13,707 bases of DNA from an uncultured beta proteobacterium (GTDB lineage: Bacteria > Pseudomonadota > Gammaproteobacteria > Burkholderiales > Burkholderiaceae). A program made the position numbers and the translations under genes. Location of the stretch: positions 1 through 13,707 of the forward strand of contig CAIKGX010000194.1 of the NCBI GenBank assembly GCA_903827075.1, given 5' to 3'. Positions 7,382 through 13,707 of the stretch are shown here, one piece after another (position 1 is the first letter of the stretch; each line of letters starts with the position of its first letter). The notes beneath the pieces were generated by a model. The model made no database searches and had not been told where the DNA came from. It saw only the letters and a list, made by a program, of their open reading frames with translations.

Positions 7382-8929
7382 ATGATTGAAATTTCTGAAA
7401 AACGTTTAGCGGGGCCCATTATTCGATTACACCCGAATGACAATATCGTGGTTGCACGGGTTGATATAGCTATTGGTACAGCGGTAGCAAGCGAAGGTTT
7501 TACGAGCCGCAGTCAAGTGCCCGCCGGCTATAAGATTGCTACAAAGAAAATTATCAAGGGTGAACCAATCCTCAAATACAACGTGACCGTGGGTTTTGCA
7601 AATACCGATATTGAAGCAGGCATGATGGTCCATAGCCACAATACGGAGTTTAGAGAGTTTGATCGTGACTATGCCTATGCCAGCGAATTTATGCCAACGC
7701 AATTGTTGCCAGAGTCGCAGCGTGCCACATTCCAGGGCTACGTCAGATCGAACGGTAAAGTAGGCACTCGTAATTTCATTGGCATTTTGTCAACTGTCAA
7801 CTGCTCTGCAACCGTAGTCAATAAAATTGCCACCTGGTTTACACCCGAAAGATTAAAGGACTTCCCCAATATTGATGGCGTAGTGGCATTTAGTCATGAC
7901 ATTGGCTGTGGCATGGAAATGAGTGGTGAGCCTATGCAACTACTGCGCAGAACAATGGCAGGCTACGCCCAACACCCTAATCTCGCTGCAGCTCTCATCA
8001 TCGGCCTCGGTTGCGAACGCAATCAGTTAAAAGGATTGATGGAGCAAGAGGCTCTCAATGAGAGCTCCACTCTTCATACTTTCATCATGCAAGAGACTGG
8101 CGGCACACGCAAAACGATTGAAGCAGGAATCGAAGCTGTCAAAGCATTACTGCCCGAAGCAAATAAAGCGAGACGTGAAACCGTTTCTGCAAGTCATCTA
8201 TGTGTTGGCTTACAGTGTGGTGGTTCTGATGGATTTTCTTCTATTACTGCCAATCCAGCCCTAGGCGCTGCGATAGATATTTTGTCGCGCCATGGTGGAA
8301 CCGGTATTTTGTCGGAGACTCCAGAAATTTACGGGGTTGAGCACACTCTCACCCGCCGTGCAGCCAGTAAAGAGATCGGTGAAAAACTGATTGAGCGCAT
8401 TCGGTGGTGGAAAGATGAATATTCAGTGGGTCGCGATGTGCAAATCAATGGGCAAGTCAGTCCCGGCAATCAAATTGGTGGTCTTGCTAATATCTTTGAA
8501 AAATCACTTGGCTCCTCTATGAAGGGGGGAACTGGGCCCTTAATGGCGGTCTATCGCTATGCTGAACCAGTAACCGCTAAAGGCTTTGTATTTATGGATA
8601 CACCTGGATTTGATCCAGTATCAGCAACTGGTCAGATTGCTGGTGGGGCAAATTTAGTTGCTTTTACTACTGGGCGTGGCTCCATGTTTGGCTCTAAACC
8701 AGCACCCTGTATCAAGCTTGCAACCAATACGCCTATGTACGAACGCCTCACAGAAGACATGGATATCAATTGTGGGGAAATATTAGAGGGGACGGTTTCT
8801 GTGCAAGAAATGGGGCAACGCATCTTTGAGCTATTCCTGCGCACCGCCTCAGGAGAGGTCTCTAAAAGTGAACTTTTAGGTCTAGGGGATTACGAGTTTG
8901 TACCTTGGCAAATTGGGGTAATGAGCTAA
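7382..8929 (+). CDS. UxaA/GarD-family dehydratase (altronate or galactarate type)
   Basis: A 515-residue protein with an N-terminal SAF domain (about 10-90) and the UxaA/GarD catalytic region (about 115-510). Family motifs are present: GTRNF at 128-132, VNCSATVVN at 139-147, HDIGCGM at 172-178, GLGCERNQ at 208-215, LQCGGSDGFS at 277-286 and GRGSMFG at 431-437. Conserved cysteines and histidines agree with the metal-dependent dehydration chemistry of altronate and galactarate dehydratases. Full length matches altronate hydrolase (about 500). It probably dehydrates a sugar acid to a 2-keto-3-deoxy acid, with the dehydrogenase just upstream as pathway partner. No uronate isomerase, KDG kinase or aldolase gene is in view. 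Sulfolactate sulfo-lyase (SuyAB) is a related alternative but is normally two separate subunits. AGAAGA at 7371-7376 is a weak ribosome binding site. Confidence 0.88.
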   Translation: MIEISEKRLAGPIIRLHPNDNIVVARVDIAIGTAVASEGFTSRSQVPAGYKIATKKIIKGEPILKYNVTVGFANTDIEAGMMVHSHNTEFREFDRDYAYASEFMPTQLLPESQRATFQGYVRSNGKVGTRNFIGILSTVNCSATVVNKIATWFTPERLKDFPNIDGVVAFSHDIGCGMEMSGEPMQLLRRTMAGYAQHPNLAAALIIGLGCERNQLKGLMEQEALNESSTLHTFIMQETGGTRKTIEAGIEAVKALLPEANKARRETVSASHLCVGLQCGGSDGFSSITANPALGAAIDILSRHGGTGILSETPEIYGVEHTLTRRAASKEIGEKLIERIRWWKDEYSVGRDVQINGQVSPGNQIGGLANIFEKSLGSSMKGGTGPLMAVYRYAEPVTAKGFVFMDTPGFDPVSATGQIAGGANLVAFTTGRGSMFGSKPAPCIKLATNTPMYERLTEDMDINCGEILEGTVSVQEMGQRIFELFLRTASGEVSKSELLGLGDYEFVPWQIGVMS

Positions 8930-9028
8930 TGAAATCCCCCCACTGCAGTAAACCCAATATGACACTCGAGGACTGTAGAATTAAGTCTATTAGCTCAATC
9001 AGGACTGAATAAGGACTTCACCAGGCTT

Positions 9029-9988
9029 ATGAAATTTAGGGACTACTACGAAACGCTCGGTGTTGCCCGTGGCGCGACTGAAGCAGAAATTAAGGCGGCC
9101 TATCGCAAGTTAGCCCGCAAATATCATCCAGATGTCAATAAAGAGGCTGGCGCCGAAGATCAATTTAAAGAAATTGGTGAAGCTTACGCCGTACTTAAGG
9201 ACACCGAAAAACGCGCTGCCTATGATCGCATGGGCGCTAACTGGAAAAATGGTCAAGATTTCACCCCTCCTCCAAATTGGAACGAAGGATTTGAATACGC
9301 AGATAGTGGCTTTGGTGGCGGGTATGAAGGTGATCAAAGTGAATTCTTTGAATCGCTTTTTGGTAGAGGCAGGCATCGCCAAGGTGGTCGCGGTGGCGAT
9401 CCACGGCAAGGGATGAACCTCAAAGGGCAAGATCATCACGCTAAAATTTTGATCGATATTGCAGATGCCTATAACGGCGCTAAGCGCACGATTGCTCTGC
9501 ACATGCCTACCCAAGATGCAAGTGGTCATGTCACTACTCAAGAGCGCAAGCTCGATGTCAGCATCCCTAAAGGAATTAAAGCGGGTCAGAATTTACGCCT
9601 CTCAGGTCAAGGTGGCCCAGGTATGGGCACGGGTGGTGCAGGTGACTTGTATTTAGAAATCGATTTCCATCCAAATCCGATTTATCGCGTGGACGGTAAA
9701 GATGTTTATCTTGATATACCACTAGCACCATGGGAGGCTGCACTCGGAACAACAGTCAATGTACCTATGCCATCAGGGTCTGCATTAGAGCTGAAGATTC
9801 CTGCAGGAACAGTTGCCGGTCGCAAGATGCGCCTGAAGGGTAAAGGCATTCCGAGCGCCGAACCTGGCGATCTGTATGTGCTGCCAACAATTGTTCTTCC
9901 AAAGGCAGAGACCGATGCCCAAAAAGAAGCCTATCAAATACTTGAAAAGGCTTTTGATTTCAACCCCAGAACTCACCTGAAGGGATGA
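9029..9988 (+). CDS. cbpA: Curved-DNA-binding DnaJ-like co-chaperone
   Basis: A 319-residue class B J-domain protein. The J domain covers about residues 4-70 with the HPD motif at 33-35 that stimulates DnaK ATPase. A Gly/Phe-rich linker (about 95-128) follows, then the two beta-sandwich C-terminal domains (about 130-310). The cysteine-rich zinc finger of DnaJ is absent, which distinguishes CbpA. CbpA assists DnaK in protein folding and in E. coli binds curved DNA in the nucleoid. Identity is confirmed by the next gene, its dedicated modulator cbpM, whose coding region begins right after the stop. The 99-bp gap upstream suggests its own promoter, but no convincing sigma-70 or heat-shock box was found. 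The ribosome binding site is weak or distant (AAGGA at 9011-9015, AGG at 9023-9025). Confidence 0.95.
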   Translation: MKFRDYYETLGVARGATEAEIKAAYRKLARKYHPDVNKEAGAEDQFKEIGEAYAVLKDTEKRAAYDRMGANWKNGQDFTPPPNWNEGFEYADSGFGGGYEGDQSEFFESLFGRGRHRQGGRGGDPRQGMNLKGQDHHAKILIDIADAYNGAKRTIALHMPTQDASGHVTTQERKLDVSIPKGIKAGQNLRLSGQGGPGMGTGGAGDLYLEIDFHPNPIYRVDGKDVYLDIPLAPWEAALGTTVNVPMPSGSALELKIPAGTVAGRKMRLKGKGIPSAEPGDLYVLPTIVLPKAETDAQKEAYQILEKAFDFNPRTHLKG

Positions 9989-9993
9989 TTGCC

Positions 9994-10311
9994 ATGTCGC
10001 AAACTCACATCACCTGGATTGAAGGCGCTGTTGTCGAAAATGAAGTTCATATGACGATTATGGAGCTCTCACAAGCCTCTCGAACACCTGAAGATCTCAT
10101 CATGTCCTGGGTCTCGGAAGGAGTGTTAAGTCCCGTAGGCTCATCTCCTCAAGACTGGCGTTTTAGTGGTGACTCCCTTAAGAGAGCAAAAACTGCCGCA
10201 CACCTATCCCATGATTTAGAGCTCAACATCCCTGGTGTGGCTTTAGCTCTTGATCTACTTGATGAAATTGCCCGCCTGCGGAATCAACTCCATCGTGAAA
10301 ACCGAGATTAA
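9994..10311 (+). CDS. cbpM: Chaperone modulator CbpM, MerR-like fold
   Basis: A 105-residue protein matching CbpM, which binds the J domain of CbpA and inhibits both its co-chaperone and DNA-binding activities. The central block (ELSQASRTPEDLIMSWVSEG, then DWRFSGDSLKRAK) is a MerR-type helix-turn-helix-like fold. The LNIPGVALALDLLDEIARL segment and following helix are the family's coiled C-terminal part. An ATG at 9985 overlaps the cbpA TGA, but the start at 9994 is preferred because GAAGGG at 9979-9984 is then 9 bases upstream rather than directly adjacent. Cotranscription and coupled translation with cbpA are very likely. Confidence 0.92.
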   Translation: MSQTHITWIEGAVVENEVHMTIMELSQASRTPEDLIMSWVSEGVLSPVGSSPQDWRFSGDSLKRAKTAAHLSHDLELNIPGVALALDLLDEIARLRNQLHRENRD

Positions 10312-10317
10312 TTCCCT

Positions 10318-11625
10318 TTGAATTCCGGTTTACTTAAACACAACTCCAAGACTTCAAGCGATATAAGCCTGTTCTCTGCAACTGCCTTAGGCGTTGGCGG
10401 GATGATGGGGGCCGGACTCTATTCTTTGCTTGGCTTAGCGAGCTCCCATGCTGGCACTCATATTCCTTTGGCATTTTTGATCGGTGCAATTGCCGCATCC
10501 TTTTCTGTGTACTCCTACGCCAAATTAGGCGCCACTTTTCCCAGTAGCGGTGGGGCTGCCACTTTTACGGTCATGAGTTTTGGTCCTGGCATTATTTCAG
10601 GGGGCTTAAATTTATTTCAATACATTGCCTATTTAATTGCTGCCGCACTCTATGCGGCGGGCTTTGTGGAATACACCAATACCCTGTTTGGCGGAGACCT
10701 CTCTCCTTTATCTCTGAAATGCATTACTGCTGCAATTATTGTCATTTGCACCTTCATTAATTTATTAGGGCCCAGCCTAGTAGGCAAAGCAGAAACCTTG
10801 GCTATTGGCCTGGTAGTGATTAGCCTATTGGTATTCTCTGCCATGGGCTTTGAACACGCGGATTATAAAAAATTCACGATGGGCGGCGGATCTATTGAGG
10901 GCGTTCTGGTTGCCGCTGGTATTTTATACATTAACTTTCAGGGATTTGGAGTCGTGACCAACTCCTCCTCGGCAATGAAGAGTCCACAAAAAGAGTTGCC
11001 CTTAGCAATGTTCTCCGCGCTCATCTTAGTCACCGTTGCCTATCTCGCCGTGAGTATCGCTGTCGTCTTATTGATGCCGCTTGATTCCATTCAACTCCAT
11101 AACGGTCATGTATTAGCCGATGCCGCTCAAATCGTTGCTGGCAAACTGGGTTTTATGGTGATCAGTATCTCCGCCCTACTCGCATGCGCCGCTGCAGTAA
11201 ATGCCACTATCTTTGCAGCCTCAAATATTGCAGCAGACGTTTCCAGAAAAAAAGAAGTATCTAATGCACTAGGAGAAAGCGTTCTCAAAAATCAAATACG
11301 CGCGCTCACCGTCTCTTCAGCTGGCGTGATTGCATTGGCTTTAATTTTTCCACTAAGTGAAGTGGGTCAAATGGCTAGCTTAGCTTTTCTCTTGGTATAT
11401 GCAGCCATTACCTATGGGCACATTCGGATTCACCAGCAAACTGGTGCTAATCCCAAAATATTGTGGTGCGCCATTGTCATTAATCTGAGCTTATTCACCG
11501 CACTTTTCATGAGCACCATTCAGACTTCACCATCAAGTGCGATTGCCTTGCTTATTGCCTTGCTTGCCTCATTTGGTATTGAGGCGTTTTCACGACTCAA
11601 AACTAAATACACAAAAAATCAGTAG
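10318..11625 (+). CDS. APC-superfamily amino-acid permease with TTG start
   Basis: A 435-residue inner-membrane transporter with about twelve hydrophobic helices. The TM1 glycine motif GVGGMMGAGLY (25-35) matches the substrate-binding GxG loop of amino acid-polyamine-organocation carriers. FPSSGGAATF at 74-83 is the usual FPxAGG region. The TM6-7 loop (NSSSAMKSPQKELP, 215-228) keeps the P-x-K-x-x-P ending but lacks the acidic pair common in that loop. The frame is closed by a TAA at 10309-10311, so the only possible initiation codon before TM1 is TTG at 10318. It lies 6 bases after the cbpM stop in the same frame, so expression from the cbpAM transcript is likely. Substrate is unknown. Confidence 0.85.
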   Translation: MNSGLLKHNSKTSSDISLFSATALGVGGMMGAGLYSLLGLASSHAGTHIPLAFLIGAIAASFSVYSYAKLGATFPSSGGAATFTVMSFGPGIISGGLNLFQYIAYLIAAALYAAGFVEYTNTLFGGDLSPLSLKCITAAIIVICTFINLLGPSLVGKAETLAIGLVVISLLVFSAMGFEHADYKKFTMGGGSIEGVLVAAGILYINFQGFGVVTNSSSAMKSPQKELPLAMFSALILVTVAYLAVSIAVVLLMPLDSIQLHNGHVLADAAQIVAGKLGFMVISISALLACAAAVNATIFAASNIAADVSRKKEVSNALGESVLKNQIRALTVSSAGVIALALIFPLSEVGQMASLAFLLVYAAITYGHIRIHQQTGANPKILWCAIVINLSLFTALFMSTIQTSPSSAIALLIALLASFGIEAFSRLKTKYTKNQ

Positions 11626-11642
11626 TTCGATTTAATGCTTAA

Positions 11643-13562
11643 TTAAGCTTCTGAACGACTCAGCAACAATTCCCAGCGCTGCAACTTTTGGTCTAGATCA
11701 GAAGTAAGTTCACTCAAGCGGGCTTGCATGCTAGCGGCGAGCTCAGGCTCATTCTTATACAGATCGGGATTGCTCATCGCAATACCAATATCCGCCTGTT
11801 CTGTTTCTAAAGCTTCAATCTGAATAGGTAAAGACTCTAGCTCTAAGCGTTCTTTACCATTGAGTTTTTGCACGCTACTTTTAGCGACAGCTGGCTTGGC
11901 CTCAGATTTGGAATCTATTTTTTCTGCTGGTTTAGCAATCTGCTCTATTTTGTTATTGGCAGCACGAATTTTATCGGAGCGTGCCTTCTGAATTTTCCAG
12001 TCTTCGTAGCCACCCTCGTACTCGCGCCAAAAACCATCTCCTTCGTTGGCAATAATGCTCGTGACAACGTTATCCAAGAAATAACGATCATGACTCACCA
12101 AAAAGACAGTGCCTTTGTAGTCTTGTAGTAGTTGCTCAAGTAAATCTAAGGTATCAATATCCAAGTCATTGGTTGGCTCATCCAAGACCAACACATTGGC
12201 AGGTCTTGCAAACAAGCGAGCCAGCAATAAACGGTTACGCTCACCACCAGATAAAGTACTTACTGGCGAATTGGTTCTCTCAGGCGCGAATAAGAAATCA
12301 CTTAAATAACTCTTCACATGCTTTTTATTGCCATTGATTTCAATCCACTCGCTACCTGGGCTGATGTAATCCTCAAGCGAAGCATTCAGGTCTAAGCCTT
12401 CACGCATTTGGTCAAAATAGGCAACCTCAATACGGGTACCCATCGTTGCCGTACCCGAGTCCGGCGCAATCGTTCCCAGAATCAGTTTAAGCAGAGTTGT
12501 CTTACCAGCACCGTTAGGGCCAAGTAAGCCCACTTTATCGCCGCGCAAGATCGTTGCTGTGAAATCTTGCACAATCGGACGATCGTAAGACTTGGAAACA
12601 TTTTGCAAGTCAGCCACAATCTTGCCACTTCGGTCCCCGGCTGACACTGCCAACTTAACTTGCCCAACCGCATCACGTCTTTGTGATCGGCTAATGCGGA
12701 GATTTTCTAGGCGGGCAATACGAGCAACGCTTCGAGTGCGCCTAGCCTCTACCCCTTTACGAATCCACACTTCTTCTTGTGCCAGCAATTTATCTGCACG
12801 AGCATTTGCCAGTGATTCAGAATTCATCTCCTGGTCTTTTAATACCTCATATGCTGAGAAGTTACCGGGATAGGTACGCAAAATACCGCGATCAAGTTCA
12901 ACAATCTGAGTGCAGACGTTGTCCAAGAAAGCGCGATCATGAGTTACTAGGATCACAGAGCCTTTGTATTCCTTAAGCAATTCCTCTAACCAAGAAATCG
13001 AATCCAAATCCAAGTGATTGGTTGGCTCATCTAATAACAATACATCTGGCACTTCAACTAAGGCGCGCGCAAGTGCCACACGCTTTTTAGTACCGCCAGA
13101 CAAGGTATTGATTTTGAGATCAGCCTCTAGATGCAATCGATCCAGCGTTTCATGAACCCGTTGCTCCCAGTTCCAGCCACTTAAGGCTTCTAATTGAGAC
13201 TGGACCTCATCCAGGCGGTGATGGGATGCATCATCCCAATCTGCCACGCTCAGGGCCTCATACTCTTCACGCAAGGCCTTGGCCTGAGCTACGCCCTTGG
13301 ATACCGCATCAAAGACAGTTTCTTCGGCATCAAATATGGGCTCTTGAGGAACATAGGCAATGCGCAGACCTTGCTGATACTGCAGCAGTCCGTCATCCAA
13401 TTTTTCCATACCAGCCAAAATCTTTAATAAAGAAGATTTGCCAGTCCCATTGCGGCCGATTAAACCCACACGTTCCCCAGATTCCAGGGTGAAGGCGGTG
13501 TTTGCGAGGAGGTCTACGTGGCCAAAAGCCAGTTTTGCATCAGTAAGTACGATTAAAGCCAT
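11643..13562 (-). CDS. uup: ABC-F ATPase Uup
   Basis: A 639-residue soluble protein with two ABC nucleotide-binding domains and no membrane segments. Domain 1 has Walker A GRNGTGKS at 36-43, signature LSGG at 154-157, Walker B LLLDEP at 175-180 and switch His208. Domain 2 has GPNGAGKT at 348-355, LSGG at 437-440, LVLDEP at 458-463 and His491. The linker contains WIRKGVEARRTR (266-277), typical of Uup. A charged, Lys/Ala/Glu-rich spacer (about 530-565) leads to a C-terminal coiled-coil domain (about 566-637). E. coli Uup (635 residues) has the same layout; it binds branched DNA, affects precise transposon excision and associates with ribosomes. The ATG at 13562 is the only plausible start, with no clear ribosome binding site. 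It converges on the permease gene with 17 bases between. Confidence 0.93.
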   Translation of the reverse strand: MALIVLTDAKLAFGHVDLLANTAFTLESGERVGLIGRNGTGKSSLLKILAGMEKLDDGLLQYQQGLRIAYVPQEPIFDAEETVFDAVSKGVAQAKALREEYEALSVADWDDASHHRLDEVQSQLEALSGWNWEQRVHETLDRLHLEADLKINTLSGGTKKRVALARALVEVPDVLLLDEPTNHLDLDSISWLEELLKEYKGSVILVTHDRAFLDNVCTQIVELDRGILRTYPGNFSAYEVLKDQEMNSESLANARADKLLAQEEVWIRKGVEARRTRSVARIARLENLRISRSQRRDAVGQVKLAVSAGDRSGKIVADLQNVSKSYDRPIVQDFTATILRGDKVGLLGPNGAGKTTLLKLILGTIAPDSGTATMGTRIEVAYFDQMREGLDLNASLEDYISPGSEWIEINGNKKHVKSYLSDFLFAPERTNSPVSTLSGGERNRLLLARLFARPANVLVLDEPTNDLDIDTLDLLEQLLQDYKGTVFLVSHDRYFLDNVVTSIIANEGDGFWREYEGGYEDWKIQKARSDKIRAANNKIEQIAKPAEKIDSKSEAKPAVAKSSVQKLNGKERLELESLPIQIEALETEQADIGIAMSNPDLYKNEPELAASMQARLSELTSDLDQKLQRWELLLSRSEA

Positions 13563-13707
13563 GGCGACATTATCGTCACTTCGTCAAAAGATGTGCTATT
13601 TCCAATGAATATGGGATTGGGATGTGGGGCTGCCTTATGCATTTGAGGCATAAGAAGGGATAAATGGCCCGCAAATACGCTGGAGTGCAAAAGAAATAAG
13701 GCCCCCG
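13563..13707. other. Region upstream of uup, no gene seen
   Basis: These 145 bases must contain the uup promoter on the minus strand, but I cannot identify convincing boxes. GATAAT lies too close to the ATG for a normal leader, and TTGACG is only 7 bases from it. A short hairpin lies in the middle. No tRNA or coding frame of useful length is seen up to the edge. Confidence 0.35.
13634..13654. repeat. Short inverted repeat upstream of uup
   Basis: CTTATGC (13634-13640) pairs with GCATAAG (13648-13654) around a 7-base loop. An overlapping alternative pairing, TGCCT (13631-13635) with AGGCA (13646-13650), is also possible. No T-run follows on the plus strand, so this is not a standard terminator. 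It could be an operator or chance. Confidence 0.3.

Noticed and set aside
8904..8942. Possible heat-shock (sigma-32) promoter before cbpA: CTTGGCA and a C-rich box
   Set aside because: The 24-base spacing is too long for a sigma-32 promoter.
9110..9541. Open frame of 143 codons antisense to cbpA
   Set aside because: Lies wholly opposite a confident gene, with no recognisable domain and no ribosome binding site of note.
13655..13707. Possible tRNA or short peptide at the right edge
   Set aside because: No cloverleaf arms or CCA end, and the 11-codon frame has no supporting evidence.

Overview
The window looks like ordinary chromosome from a small-genome freshwater betaproteobacterium, most likely Polynucleobacter (Burkholderiaceae). 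That assignment is an inference from moderate G+C (mid-40s percent by eye), tight gene packing, the CbpA/CbpM pair and general protein character; no rRNA or marker gene proves it. I see no mobile element, CRISPR array, tRNA or phage gene.

Layout from left to right. On the minus strand, a GT39/ArnT-like membrane glycosyltransferase is joined by an overlapping ATGA to a gene that runs off the left edge. A 192-bp divergent intergenic region follows. Then comes a two-gene plus-strand operon, fccA-fccB, encoding a monoheme cytochrome c and a flavocytochrome c sulfide dehydrogenase flavoprotein, closed by a strong hairpin terminator. A PsiE-family membrane protein converges, with one base between stop codons, on a minus-strand membrane-anchored TAXI-type solute-binding protein. 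That gene is divergent, with an 18-bp gap, from a pirin.

Downstream on the plus strand are a 3-hydroxyacyl-CoA-dehydrogenase-like oxidoreductase and a UxaA/GarD-family sugar-acid dehydratase, which probably work together on a hydroxy or sugar acid. Next is the DnaJ-like co-chaperone cbpA with its modulator cbpM, followed almost immediately by an APC-family amino-acid permease that starts at TTG. The right end is the minus-strand ABC-F ATPase uup with 145 bp of upstream DNA.

The genes form several small modules (envelope glycosylation, sulfide oxidation, a putative sugar-acid step, protein folding, amino-acid uptake, ABC-F) rather than one pathway. I found no convincing previously undescribed system. 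The points most worth a second look are the standalone fccAB pair, the orphan TAXI protein with a cytosolic C-terminal helical domain, and the dehydrogenase-UxaA pair with a changed HADH active-site motif.
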